A stretch of DNA of 64,000 bases, from positions 15,005 to 79,004 of the forward strand of contig JBFMHF010000012.1 of the NCBI GenBank assembly GCA_040752975.1, given 5' to 3'. The stretch is from JADLDB01 sp040752975 (GTDB lineage: Bacteria; Myxococcota; Myxococcia; Myxococcales; Myxococcaceae). Below are positions 43,884-52,641 of the stretch, in pieces; position 1 is the stretch's first letter; each line of letters begins with the position of its first letter. The notes beneath the pieces are model-generated. The model was not told where the DNA came from. It searched no databases and saw nothing but the letters and a program-made list of their open reading frames with translations. Both the position numbers and the translations under genes were made by a program.

Positions 43884-44348
43884 ATGCGCCACGCCTTCCT
43901 CGCGTTGATCCTCGCCTTCCCCGGCCTCGCCGCGGCTGATTGCTACTCCGACAGCGAGTGCAACGGGGGGAGGTGCCGCTCGGGCAAGTGCACCACCGCC
44001 GGCGGCCAGTGCTTCTCCGACTCCGAGTGCCCCGGAGGCAAGTGCCGCTCCGGCGTCTGCACCACCGCGGGGGGCCAGTGCTTCTCTGACTCCGAGTGCG
44101 CAGGCGGGAAGTGTCGCTCCGGCAAGTGCACCACCGCCGGCGGCCAGTGCTTCTCCGACTCCGAGTGCGGCAGCGGGAGGTGTCGCTCCGGCGTCTGCAC
44201 CACCGCCGGCGGCCAGTGCTTCTCCGACTCCGAGTGCGCGGGCGGGAAGTGCCGCTCCGGCAAGTGCACCACCGCCGGCGGCCAGTGCTTCTCCGACTCC
44301 GAGTGCCCGGGAGCCCGGTGCCGCTCGGGGAAGTGCACGTCGAAGTGA
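43884..44348 (+). CDS. Secreted protein of six Cys-rich tandem repeats
   Basis: 154 residues: signal peptide (FLALILAFPGLAAA) followed by six near-identical units of about 25 residues with the core CFSDSECxGGKCRSGxCTT. Each unit carries four cysteines, so disulfide-bonded mini-domains are likely. The DNA repeat period is 75 bases and the copies are very similar, so copy number may vary between strains. Related unit patterns are common in myxobacterial exported proteins. It overlaps prsW as GTGA. No enzymatic motif. Confidence 0.8.
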   Translation: MRHAFLALILAFPGLAAADCYSDSECNGGRCRSGKCTTAGGQCFSDSECPGGKCRSGVCTTAGGQCFSDSECAGGKCRSGKCTTAGGQCFSDSECGSGRCRSGVCTTAGGQCFSDSECAGGKCRSGKCTTAGGQCFSDSECPGARCRSGKCTSK

Positions 44349-45028
44349 CAACCGCGACGCTGGCGCTGCTGCTGCTGGCCGGCGCGGCCGCGGGCGCGTG
44401 GGGCGCGTACTTCCGCTGGAAGGACAAGGCCCACCCCGAGCCGCTCACGGTGACGCTGCTGGCCATCGGCGGGGGCGCGCTGGCGGTGGGCGGCGCGCTC
44501 CTGGGCTACCGCTCGATCCGGCCCGTCATCGACGTCAGCTGGGAAGGGCTGGCCGGGCCCTTCCCTCCGGCGCTCGCCCACGCAGCGGCGATCGGCGTCG
44601 TGGAGGAGGCCGCCAAGGCCCTGCCCGTGCTGCTCATCGCCCGCCTCGGACGCCACTTCGACGAGCCGCTGGACGGCTTCGTCTACGCCGGCGCCGCGGG
44701 CATCGGCTTCGCGCTGGTGGAGACGGTGCTGCTTTCCTTCGACGAGGGCCTCGCCGTCGGCGCTGTCGCCCGGGCCCTCACCTCGCCCATCACCCATGCC
44801 CTCTTCGCCGCGCCATGGGGCTACGGCCTGTCCTTCTTCGTGCTGAGCGGCCGGGTCGCCCCCGTCGTCGTCGGCTTCGTCATCTCTGCGGCCACGCACG
44901 GCGCGTACGATCTCCTGCTCTCCCGGCCGAGCCTTCACCTGGCCGCCGCGCTGCTGGTGGCGGGCCTGTGGGCGTGGATGCTCCGAACCGTGCTGGTGCT
45001 CCAGCGGGCGGCGCTCAAAGCTCCTTGA
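44345..45028 (+). CDS. prsW: PrsW-family intramembrane metalloprotease
   Basis: 227 residues from GTG 44345, overlapping the previous stop. About eight membrane segments. The catalytic-type motif VVEEAAKALPVL (EExxK) is present, with a second conserved region GFALVETVL and a His in SPITHALFAAPWGYGL and in ATHGAYDLL. PrsW in Bacillus cleaves the anti-sigma factor RsiW; the substrate here is unknown. Its 3' end overlaps the convergent zinc-ribbon gene by 14 bases. Confidence 0.88.
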   Translation: MTTATLALLLLAGAAAGAWGAYFRWKDKAHPEPLTVTLLAIGGGALAVGGALLGYRSIRPVIDVSWEGLAGPFPPALAHAAAIGVVEEAAKALPVLLIARLGRHFDEPLDGFVYAGAAGIGFALVETVLLSFDEGLAVGAVARALTSPITHALFAAPWGYGLSFFVLSGRVAPVVVGFVISAATHGAYDLLLSRPSLHLAAALLVAGLWAWMLRTVLVLQRAALKAP

Positions 45029-45230
45029 GCTTCAGCTTCCCCTCGTCGGACAGCCGTGCCTCGAAGGACGTGCCGCAGTAGTGGCAGCTGATCTCTTCCT
45101 TGTTCTTGAAGCCGTCGGGCCACGGGTTGTTCGCGTTGCACTGCGGACAGTCGAACTCGTAGAAGAGCTGTTTTCCGGGCTGGGCCTTCGGCTTGTCGTC
45201 GTCGTCGTCGTAGCCGCCGTAGGTGCCCAT
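45015..45230 (-). CDS. Small acidic zinc-ribbon protein
   Basis: 71 residues. An Asp-rich N-terminus (five Asp in a row at 8-12), then a zinc ribbon with CPQCNANNPWPDGF and CHYCGTSFEARL, so four Cys ligands. No signal peptide. It lies seven bases downstream of the cyclic-nucleotide-binding gene on the same strand and its tail overlaps prsW. Probably a small metal-binding cytoplasmic protein; role unknown. Confidence 0.75.
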   Translation of the reverse strand: MGTYGGYDDDDDKPKAQPGKQLFYEFDCPQCNANNPWPDGFKNKEEISCHYCGTSFEARLSDEGKLKLKEL

Positions 45231-45237
45231 GTTCGCC

Positions 45238-45747
45238 TCACCAGCGATTCAAGAAGTCCGTCATCTCGTCCAGCGCCTGGGCCCGCGCCTCGTGGATCGC
45301 CTTCAGCACCTGAGCCAGCCCCTTCGGCAGCGCGCCGTTCACCAGGAGCGCTTCGCGCGGGAGCTCGGCGAGATCGACGGCCCCCTGCGCCACCGCCGAC
45401 GCGCGCCGCACCGTCTCACCCGACAGCACCTCGCCCTCTCCCAGCACCTCGCCCTTGTGCACCATGCCCAGCTCGACCGCGTCCGTCTGCTTGCGCGCGA
45501 ACAGCCGCACGTCGCCCTGCAGCACCAGGAAGAGGCCGGAGCCCCCTTCGCCCTGCTGGAAGATCACCACCTTGTCCGGGTAGCGCCGCACCACCGCCTT
45601 CGCCAGGATGGCCTGCAGGCCCGGCCCCAGCGCCGTCACCACCCGGCTCGTCGACAGCACCTTGTCCTGGCGGATCAGCTCCCAGGCATCGGCCCGTCGG
45701 AGCTCGACCTTCACCACCGGGGTGTTGTCGCCGAAGCGGTCGGTCAC
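45238..45747 (-). CDS. Cyclic-nucleotide-binding domain protein
   Basis: 169 residues from GTG 45747, overlapping the esterase stop (GTGA). The single domain is of CRP/cNMP type: VVIFQQGEGGSGLFLVLQGD followed by VRLFARKQTDAVELG, VLGEGEVLSGETVRRASAVA. The phosphate-binding cassette position reads GEGEVLSGETVRRAS, with the conserved Glu but Val-Arg-Arg after it, so ligand binding is plausible but unproven. No DNA-binding helix-turn-helix follows. It may respond to nucleotides made by cyclases such as the one at 301-1992. Confidence 0.82.
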   Translation of the reverse strand: MTDRFGDNTPVVKVELRRADAWELIRQDKVLSTSRVVTALGPGLQAILAKAVVRRYPDKVVIFQQGEGGSGLFLVLQGDVRLFARKQTDAVELGMVHKGEVLGEGEVLSGETVRRASAVAQGAVDLAELPREALLVNGALPKGLAQVLKAIHEARAQALDEMTDFLNRW

Positions 45748-47870
45748 CTCGCCTCCACCTCGGCGGCCGGCAAGGTCCGATACTTCTGATCGATGTAGTC
45801 CATCAGCTCGAACATCGCGTCGCCGTAGAGCGTCTCGTCGCCGGGCGTGTAGCCGCGGCGGTTGACCCAGAACGTACCCGAGTTGCACTCCCGCTCCCAG
45901 CCGGGCATGCGGTCGAGCTCATTCCCCATGTCGTCCGTGCTCCGACAGTCACGCCCCCCGGTGGTCTGGTTGACGAAGCAGCAGCGGCCGTTGGGGTAGA
46001 CGTAGATCACGGGGCGGAGCTGCACGTCGGTGTCCATCACGTATGCGTCGGTGATGAGGCCAGTCGCCATGAAGCCCTGCGGATCCATGCCGTAGCCGTG
46101 GAGCAGATAGGTGACGGGGTAGCGCTGGTCAGCGTTCTCCGGGGCGTCGTAGCCGGGCGGCAGCGCGATGGAGTACTCCCACATCGCGCCCAGCTTCTCG
46201 CTGTGGAAGGACTCCACGCGCTGGCGATCGCTCCCCGAGCCGCCGAAGGGCGTGGCGGGGCGCTCGAGGTTGGGCCACATGCTGGCGACCCAGTTGAACA
46301 CCACCGAGAAGCGGTAGACGGCCTGCGACGCGGTGCCCACGTGATCGCCTTCGCCGGCCTGCAGATCCTCGGGCGTCGGCTGGTCCTTCCCGTAGAGGGT
46401 GAGGAGATCGCGGGGCACGTTCTTCCACGCGCGGTTCCACGGGTTGAAGTTGCCGGTGCGGCGGTCCTTCATCCCCGGGATCTCCACGAAGTCGCGGTAC
46501 TCGCCCACCGGCACGTCGCCGCGCAGCCCCTTGACCGCCGAGAAGAGGTGCTTCGCCATCAGCCCCAGGTTGAAGATGTCGCGGATCCCCCCATCGCCCA
46601 CGATGTTGACCCGCTTGCGGCTCTTCTCGTCGAGGCGCGCGAAGTTGGTCCGCCCGTCGAGTTCGAAGAGCCTCTGCCGCCCGCTCGTCACGTCGTGCCG
46701 GCCGTTCCCCTCGCCGAAGTCGCCCGAACCCGGCACGCCGTCGAGGCCGTCGTCGCGGAACGGCTCACCCTGATCCCACCTCCAGTTCTGCTCGGCGCCG
46801 AAGGGGTTGCCATCGGCCTCGTAGTTGTCCTTGTTGGGATCGCCCGACGCGCCGCCGGTGAGGTTGCACCCACCGTTGCCGTCCTCGAAGGCGTCGGCGC
46901 AGCCGTCCGCGCCCACGTCGTCGTAGCGCTCGTGGCTGTTGTTGACGATCGGCTCGCCGTAGTCGCGCCGCCCGTTCCCGTTGTAGTCGAACGCGAGGAT
47001 GATCCCCTGCGGCTCGCGCGGCTGCCGGCAGGGATCGACGCGCCCGGTGTTCGCCAGCCAGAAGAGCGTGTGCTCGCTCTTGTTGGCCCGCACCGCCCCG
47101 CCCTTGTTCGCGCAGAAGGTGTTGGCGAACGGCTCTTCCTGCGCCACCGGCAGCGGCGTGGCGATGTTCGCCGGCGCGGAGCAGAAGTCCACCCGCTCCA
47201 TGGTGTCGCGGCAGAAGAAGAGCGTGGGCTCGCCGTCGCAGAAGGTGATCGCGTCGTACCTGCCGTCGGGGTTGAACTCGAGGTTCTTCAGGCCCTTCAC
47301 CACGATCGGGTTGGTGCAGAAGTCCGAGGGGAAGTGACGGATCTTCTCTGGATCCACGCCCGGAGGCGCCACCGGGGACGCCGGGTTCTCGGTCAGGAGG
47401 TTGCCGAAGGCCAGCGAGAGATCCGTCACCATCCGGCCGTAGCTCTCGCGATCGAAGGTGCCCCCGTTGTGGGTGGTGTGCCAGTGGTTGAAGTCGTTGC
47501 GGTGCTCCCACTTCATCGGAGTGGCCGGCCTCGCGCACGCGTCGATGACCGACGGATCGTTCAGCTTCACCGGATCCTGCGCGAGGATCGCCTCGAGCTC
47601 CGCCTTCGTGCACCAGCCGCCGGTGACGAATTGATCGAGCATCCGCTGGAAGTAGGCCGCGTCGAGCGGCCCGCCCAACATCGCCACGCCGTCGAAGCGC
47701 TCGGGACGCGACAGGCCCAGCGCCGCCGCGCCGATGCCACCCATCGAGACGCCGCCGATCACCCGGTAGGTGGTGGAGAGCTTCTCCGGAGGAGGCTGCT
47801 GCTGCGTCGCGCCCGGGCCACACGACGAGGCCAGCGCCGCAAGCGCGCAGAGAGTGACTGAGTGACGCAC
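45744..47870 (-). CDS. Large lipoprotein esterase with swapped alpha/beta-hydrolase halves
   Basis: 708 residues from GTG 47870 (GGGAG seven bases upstream). A lipoprotein signal ends ALASSC (Cys17). Directly after it comes the nucleophile-elbow block of an esterase-D-like hydrolase, YRVIGGVSMGGIGAAALG, with Ser42 the likely nucleophile, and a His/Trp-rich HWHTTHNGG segment near 130. The middle contains Asp-rich, Ca-binding-like stretches (DYNGNGRRDYGEP, DGLDGVPGSGDFGEGNG). The block that normally opens this fold, IALPPGYDAPE and YPVTYLLHGYG, is at about 562-590, and the helix that normally precedes the nucleophile (FELMDYIDQKYRTLP) is at the very C-terminus. Substrate unknown. Confidence 0.82.
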   Translation of the reverse strand: MRHSVTLCALAALASSCGPGATQQQPPPEKLSTTYRVIGGVSMGGIGAAALGLSRPERFDGVAMLGGPLDAAYFQRMLDQFVTGGWCTKAELEAILAQDPVKLNDPSVIDACARPATPMKWEHRNDFNHWHTTHNGGTFDRESYGRMVTDLSLAFGNLLTENPASPVAPPGVDPEKIRHFPSDFCTNPIVVKGLKNLEFNPDGRYDAITFCDGEPTLFFCRDTMERVDFCSAPANIATPLPVAQEEPFANTFCANKGGAVRANKSEHTLFWLANTGRVDPCRQPREPQGIILAFDYNGNGRRDYGEPIVNNSHERYDDVGADGCADAFEDGNGGCNLTGGASGDPNKDNYEADGNPFGAEQNWRWDQGEPFRDDGLDGVPGSGDFGEGNGRHDVTSGRQRLFELDGRTNFARLDEKSRKRVNIVGDGGIRDIFNLGLMAKHLFSAVKGLRGDVPVGEYRDFVEIPGMKDRRTGNFNPWNRAWKNVPRDLLTLYGKDQPTPEDLQAGEGDHVGTASQAVYRFSVVFNWVASMWPNLERPATPFGGSGSDRQRVESFHSEKLGAMWEYSIALPPGYDAPENADQRYPVTYLLHGYGMDPQGFMATGLITDAYVMDTDVQLRPVIYVYPNGRCCFVNQTTGGRDCRSTDDMGNELDRMPGWERECNSGTFWVNRRGYTPGDETLYGDAMFELMDYIDQKYRTLPAAEVEAR

Positions 47871-47978
47871 GACGAAACTCCCGGGAACGAGGCCGCCGAA
47901 CTGTAGGCAAACAGGCGTGGAATCTCCATGTCCCCCGGGCCCTGAATAGGCCCCCCACCACGACAGTCGAGTCAGGCG

Positions 47979-48773
47979 ATGCGCGACATTCCTGTCGGAC
48001 ACGTCTGCGGGAAGCTCGTGGGGTTGGCCCTGGTGCTCGGTTGGCCTGCCTGGGCCGAGGGGCCCGTCAACGTCTTCGGGCCCGGAGAGCAGACGACGTA
48101 CTCGGTGCGCTACCTCGGGCTGGTGGCGGGGACGGCGCAGGTGACGGTGGGCTGGAAGATGGAGCAGTACGGGCGCGAGGTGTGGCCGCTGGTCTGCGTG
48201 GGGCGGACGACGGACGCGGGCGCGGTGTTTCCGGTGAACGATCGCTTCGTGTCGTACTGGGATCCGGTGGCGCAGGAGGCGGTGGGCTCGGACTTCGTGG
48301 CCGAAGAGAACAGGAAGCGGCGGCGCGAGCGCTACCGCTACGACTTCACGGCGCTGGAGGCGGTCGCCACGAAGCAGCACCAGGGCGCCGCGCCCACCGA
48401 ATCGCGCTACGCCCTCGAGCCCGGCACCCTCGATCTCGCCAGCGCGGCCTTCCGGCTGCGGAACACCAGGCTGGCGGTGGGGCAGGAGCACGAGATGCCG
48501 ATCTTCACCGGCGTGAAGCTGTACAAGCTGAAGGCGGCGGTGATCGGCACGGAGCGCCTGACGGTGGCCGGCCTGGGAGAGGTGGACGTCTTCCGGGTCA
48601 CGGTCAACGGAGACTTCTCGGGCTCGCTGGCCACGAAGGGGTTGATGACGCTCTTCTACACCGCCGACGAGAAGCAACTCCCCGTCCGGGCGGAGGCGGA
48701 GTTCCTGCTGGGGAAAGTCGTCCTGGAGGCAGTGAAATACGAGCCCGGAATGCGCTTTGCTGGAGGCCTGTGA
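47979..48773 (+). CDS. DUF3108 protein, first of a pair
   Basis: 264 residues with a signal peptide (residues 1-27, ending GWPAWAEG). The mature part begins FGPGEQTTYSVRYLGLVAGT, the usual DUF3108 opening, and has alternating strands throughout. DUF3108 proteins are periplasmic, of unknown function, sometimes linked to outer-membrane or lipid transfer roles. Divergent from the esterase gene. Its stop overlaps the next gene's start (TGATG), so the pair is translated together. Confidence 0.83.
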   Translation: MRDIPVGHVCGKLVGLALVLGWPAWAEGPVNVFGPGEQTTYSVRYLGLVAGTAQVTVGWKMEQYGREVWPLVCVGRTTDAGAVFPVNDRFVSYWDPVAQEAVGSDFVAEENRKRRRERYRYDFTALEAVATKQHQGAAPTESRYALEPGTLDLASAAFRLRNTRLAVGQEHEMPIFTGVKLYKLKAAVIGTERLTVAGLGEVDVFRVTVNGDFSGSLATKGLMTLFYTADEKQLPVRAEAEFLLGKVVLEAVKYEPGMRFAGGL

Positions 48774-49621
48774 TGAACCGCCTGTCCGCTCTCTGTGCGC
48801 TGTGCCTCGCCCCCCTGGCCTTCGCCGGTTCTCCCGCGCCGGCCGCCCCTCCCAAAGCACCGATGCCGACCGAGGCGCAGTGCATCGCGCTGGGCGCGCC
48901 GGGCAACCCCATCCCCTTCGGGCCAGGCGAGACGCTCGAGTACGACATCGACGCGCTGGGTGCGAAGGCCGGAAAGATGACGATGCGGGTCGAACCCTCG
49001 CGCGACGGCAGCCTGCCCATCGAGGTGTCCGTCGAGACCAACACCTTCTTCTCCAAGGTGCGCCGGGTGAAGGGCAGCGGCACGAGCTACCTCAACCCGC
49101 GCACCCTGCGGCCCACGCGCTACCACGAGGACGCGAAGGAGAACGAGATCCACCGCGTCGCCGACGTCACTTTCAGAAAGGACAAGACGGCCCGGCTGGT
49201 GTCCACCATCAACGGGCAGACCGGCACCGCGCAGCTGCGGTACGGCAACGACGTCACCGACGTGGCCGGCGCGGTGTTCCTCCTGCGCTCCCTCCCCCTC
49301 AAGGAAGGCCAGTCGGTGTGCGTCGACATCTACGGGATCCGCGCCATCTGGCGGGTCTGGGGCAAGGTGCTGCCGAAGGAACACGTCTCGCTGCCGGTGG
49401 GCGAGTTCGAGGCGCTCCACCTCGAGGGCGAAGCGGCGCGGCTCGACCTGCCCGACGCGCGGCGCGGGGTGCATGTGTGGATCAGCGACGACGCGCGCCG
49501 CCTGCCGCTGGCCGCCCTGGGGATGATCGATCTCGGCGCGGTGCGGGCCACCCTCACCGGCTTCTCACGCCCCGGCGACAAGAGCGCCAAGGCGGAGCAC
49601 AAGGGCAACCTGAAGTGGTGA
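48773..49621 (+). CDS. DUF3108 protein, second of a pair
   Basis: 282 residues from ATG 48773. Signal peptide (LCALCLAPLAFAG), then a DUF3108 domain opening PFGPGETLEYDIDALGAKAG and continuing to LTGFSRPG. It is diverged from the first copy but has the same domain order and length, so the two look like an old tandem duplication. Convergent with the small helical protein gene at 49632, ten bases away. Confidence 0.83.
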   Translation: MNRLSALCALCLAPLAFAGSPAPAAPPKAPMPTEAQCIALGAPGNPIPFGPGETLEYDIDALGAKAGKMTMRVEPSRDGSLPIEVSVETNTFFSKVRRVKGSGTSYLNPRTLRPTRYHEDAKENEIHRVADVTFRKDKTARLVSTINGQTGTAQLRYGNDVTDVAGAVFLLRSLPLKEGQSVCVDIYGIRAIWRVWGKVLPKEHVSLPVGEFEALHLEGEAARLDLPDARRGVHVWISDDARRLPLAALGMIDLGAVRATLTGFSRPGDKSAKAEHKGNLKW

Positions 49622-49631
49622 CTTGAGTCCC

Positions 49632-49985
49632 CTACCGGCCTTCCCTGAGCTTTCCGGCGGCTTGAGAGAGCCTGCGTCGCAGCTGGGCCACGACGACCAT
49701 CAGGTACTCGATCCGGTTCAGCACGCGGAAGTCCTCCGCGGCGTCGAGCAACCGGATCGGCGTGGGCCGCTCGTGGGCGAGCGTGTCGAGGATGTCCGTG
49801 AAGTGCGCCTCGACCTCGGCGATCGCGTCCAGCCCTTCGCGCAAGTCGTCCTCGAGGAAGTCGAGCAGCACGGCGCTGTCCTCCCGCTCGGGGAGGAACT
49901 GCTCCAGGCGATCGACGGATCTCCGGATCGCGTCGACCGAGCGGGACAGCGGAGCGGACGAGGAGGCCGTCTGGATCATCGGCAT
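49632..49985 (-). CDS. Small helical protein of unknown function
   Basis: 117 residues from ATG 49985. Almost entirely predicted helix, with heptad-like Leu/Val spacing (RRSVDRLEQFL, LLDFLEDDLREGLDAIAEVE) and a basic C-terminus (RRRLSQAAGKLREGR). No signal peptide, membrane segment or known motif. Downstream of the DUF507 gene on the same strand by about 125 bases. Possibly a helical-bundle or dimerising protein. Confidence 0.55.
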   Translation of the reverse strand: MPMIQTASSSAPLSRSVDAIRRSVDRLEQFLPEREDSAVLLDFLEDDLREGLDAIAEVEAHFTDILDTLAHERPTPIRLLDAAEDFRVLNRIEYLMVVVAQLRRRLSQAAGKLREGR

Positions 49986-50110
49986 GCACAGGACGCTACA
50001 AGCGTGATCGCGACGGTCCATTTTTTCACCGCCCCTCGAGGGGCCTGGACACACAAAGGGCGGGAAGGACTGGAGTTGAGCCTCCGCCCTGCCCGCCCTG
50101 ACTCGGCGTT

Positions 50111-50629
50111 TCAGATCAGGCCGCGCGCGCGACGGATCTGCTCGAGGACCTTCTGGTACTCGATCTCGTAGGCGCTGGTGCCTTCCTGCAGGTGCTTGAG
50201 GCGGCCCCGGGCCTCGCGATCGATGTCCTCGTCGACGTCGAGGTGCTTCTTCATCACCTGCAGCACCTTGGGGCGCATCACGTTGTCGTCGGAGAAGACC
50301 TCCTCGACGTTCCGCGAGATGAGGAGGAACTCGAGCATCTGGTTGATGAGGAACTCGATGCCTTCGTCGCCCAGCTTGAAGCCGCGCACGTCGGCCATCT
50401 CCCGCTTCACCTGGTTGAACTTGGAGAAGTCGTAGCCGCGCCGCTCCAGCGCCTCGCGCGTGGCCTGGTTCACCCGCTCCTCGTTGGCCAGGTACTCCCG
50501 CATGATCGCGGCCAGATCGAGCTCGGCGTCCGCCACGCGGATCGGCTCGACCTCGATGTCGCCGTCCTGCGTGAGGCGCTGAACGATCTCTCGCGCGATG
50601 ATGGGGACCAACTTCGGATACACCCTCAT
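50111..50629 (-). CDS. DUF507 family protein
   Basis: 172 residues. It shows the DUF507 pattern: N-terminal MRVYPKLVPIIAREIVQRL, an acidic region, then LANEERVNQATREALERRG and DEGIEFLINQMLEFLL. The family is common in Deltaproteobacteria and Aquificae; its role is unknown, and no motif suggests an enzyme. Cytoplasmic. It lies 94 bases downstream of uvrC on the same strand. Confidence 0.85.
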   Translation of the reverse strand: MRVYPKLVPIIAREIVQRLTQDGDIEVEPIRVADAELDLAAIMREYLANEERVNQATREALERRGYDFSKFNQVKREMADVRGFKLGDEGIEFLINQMLEFLLISRNVEEVFSDDNVMRPKVLQVMKKHLDVDEDIDREARGRLKHLQEGTSAYEIEYQKVLEQIRRARGLI

Positions 50630-50723
50630 GTCTCGTCCTGCCTTCGTCCGGGGGTTGGAATCGGTCGAGGGTGTATGTCACCGACGCGCCGACCCGCAAC
50701 GAAAACCTCACAAAAATCGACGG

Positions 50724-52640
50724 CTACGAGGAGCCCTCGGGCTGCTCGGCGTCCTCGAGCGACGCGGCGCGGACCTCGTCGTCGGCCTCCACGTCGATAG
50801 TCTTCCCCTTCGGCGCATGGAGGAAGGCGTGCAGCCGCTCGGCGACGGCGGGCCCCACGCCCTCCACTGCCGCGAGCTCTTCGATCGACGCCTCCCTGAG
50901 CTGCTTGAGGCTGCCGAAGTGGCGCAGGAGCGCCGTGCGGCGCGTCGCGCCGACGCCGGGGACTTGATCGAGCTCCGAGGTAAGGCCGCGCTTGCGTGAC
51001 ACCTTCCGCTGAAAGGTGATGGCGAAGCGATGGGCCTCGTCGCGCAGCCGGGTGAGGGCGAACAGCTCGGGCGAGGTCTGCGGTAGGACGATGGGCTCCT
51101 TGCGATCGACCAGGAAGACGCGCTCGGGGCTGCGGGTGGTGGCCGCGTCGGTCAACTCCAGGTCGCGGCTCTTGGCCAGGGCGACCAGATCCACGCCCTC
51201 CACGCCGAGGTCCTTCATCGCGGCGTGCGCGGCGGCGAGCTGCCCCTTCCCGCCGTCGATGACGATCAGATCCGGGAGATCGTTCTCCTTCAGGCCTCGC
51301 GCGAGGCGCCGCGACAGCACCTCGTGCATCGAAGCGAAGTCGTCGTTCTGGTGGACGGTCTTGAGGCGGTAGTGGCGGTAGCGCGCGCGATCCGGCTCCG
51401 CGTCGACGCTGGCGACCTGCGAGGCGACGATGGACGTGCCCTGCTGGTGGGAGATGTCGAAGCACTCCATGCGGCGCGGCAGGCGCTTCAAGTGCAGGCG
51501 CTCCTGGAGTCGGGCGAGCGCGGCCTCCACCTCTTCGCGGCTGCGGGTCCGTTCGCTGAAGGCGCGCTCAGCGTTCTTGTTGGCCAGCTTGATCAGCTCC
51601 ACCTTGTCCCCGCGCTGCGGGACGTGGACGCGCACCGCGGCGCCCCGGCTCTCGCTGAGCAGCTCGGCGAGGGCCTCGGGCTCGTTGGGGGCGCAGGGGA
51701 GCAGGACCTCCGCGGGCACGAAGTTCTCGTCGGCGTAGTACTGGTTGACGAAGGACGTGACGAGCTCGTCGTCGGGGAACTCGGAGGAGAAATGGTGGGC
51801 GCGCCCTCCGGTGATGCGGCCCCCGCGGACATAGAGGGCGTAGAGGGTGATGCGATCCGCCTCGCGGTAGAGGCCGAAGACGTCCTGGTCGATGGCGTCG
51901 GTGGAGGCGATGGCCTGGCGCTCCAGGCTGCGCTCGAGGGCGATCACCTGATCGCGCAGGCGGGCGGCCTCTTCGAACTCGAGCTTGCTGGAGGCCTCCT
52001 TCATGCGGGCGCGCAGGGACTCGATGAGCGGGGCGCTGCGACCCTCGAGGAAGAGGATCACCGCGTCGACGTTCTTCCGGTACTCCTCGGGGGGGATGGG
52101 GAAGACACACGGCGCGGGGCAGCGGCCGATCTGGTGCAGCAGGCAGGGGCGCTTGCGGTTCTCCAGTACGTGATCGGCGCAGGTGCGCAGCTGGAAGAAG
52201 CGGTTCACCACGCGCAAGGTCTCGCGGATGGAGTTGGCGGAGGCATAGGGGCCGAAGTAGCGGGCGCCGTCGCGCTTCGGTCGACGCACCGTCTCGAGGC
52301 GCGGGTAGGGGTGCGAGGTGTCGAGGCGCAGGCAGAGGAAGTTCTTGTCGTCGCGCAGCTGGACGTTGAAGCGCGGGCGGTGCTTCTTGATCAGCTCGTT
52401 CTCGAGGAGCAGCGCCTCCTTCTCGTTGGAGACGACGACGGTCTCGAGATCGGCCAGCACGCGATCGAGCAGCGCGACGAAGGCGCGGGAGTCCGAGGCG
52501 CCGCGCGTGAAGTAGCTGCGGACGCGGTTGCGGAGGTTGACCGCCTTGCCGACGTAGATGATCCGGCCGGATCGATCCTTCATCAGGTACACGCCGGGCC
52601 GGTTGGGGAGCGCGTCGAGTTTCTCTTCGAGGATCGTCAT
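50724..52640 (-). CDS. uvrC: Excinuclease ABC subunit C
   Basis: 638 residues from ATG 52640. N-terminal GIY-YIG nuclease domain (NRPGVYLMKDRSGRIIYVGK), a Cys-rich link (CADHVLENRKRPCLLHQIG), UVR motif (ASSKLEFEEAARLRDQVIAL), an RNase H-like second nuclease domain (DLIVIDGGKGQLAAAH) and C-terminal helix-hairpin-helix repeats, then an acidic tail. It makes both incisions in nucleotide excision repair. Its ribosome site (GAGAGGGG) lies inside the left inverted repeat of the DUF559 cassette. Confidence 0.97.
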   Translation of the reverse strand: MTILEEKLDALPNRPGVYLMKDRSGRIIYVGKAVNLRNRVRSYFTRGASDSRAFVALLDRVLADLETVVVSNEKEALLLENELIKKHRPRFNVQLRDDKNFLCLRLDTSHPYPRLETVRRPKRDGARYFGPYASANSIRETLRVVNRFFQLRTCADHVLENRKRPCLLHQIGRCPAPCVFPIPPEEYRKNVDAVILFLEGRSAPLIESLRARMKEASSKLEFEEAARLRDQVIALERSLERQAIASTDAIDQDVFGLYREADRITLYALYVRGGRITGGRAHHFSSEFPDDELVTSFVNQYYADENFVPAEVLLPCAPNEPEALAELLSESRGAAVRVHVPQRGDKVELIKLANKNAERAFSERTRSREEVEAALARLQERLHLKRLPRRMECFDISHQQGTSIVASQVASVDAEPDRARYRHYRLKTVHQNDDFASMHEVLSRRLARGLKENDLPDLIVIDGGKGQLAAAHAAMKDLGVEGVDLVALAKSRDLELTDAATTRSPERVFLVDRKEPIVLPQTSPELFALTRLRDEAHRFAITFQRKVSRKRGLTSELDQVPGVGATRRTALLRHFGSLKQLREASIEELAAVEGVGPAVAERLHAFLHAPKGKTIDVEADDEVRAASLEDAEQPEGSS

Positions 52641-52641
52641 C

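Noticed and set aside
43940..44340. Regular 75-base repeats that resemble a repeat array
   Set aside because: They are in frame, encode a signal peptide plus Cys repeats, and lack distinct spacers, so this is a coding tandem repeat and not CRISPR.
45081..47861. A 926-residue open frame on the plus strand opposite the esterase gene
   Set aside because: The esterase frame has a lipoprotein signal, catalytic motif and ribosome site; the opposite frame is a His/Arg/Val-rich shadow with none.
50031..50044. Perfect 14-base palindrome as a terminator
   Set aside because: On neither strand is it followed by a T run; the six T lie before it on the plus strand.
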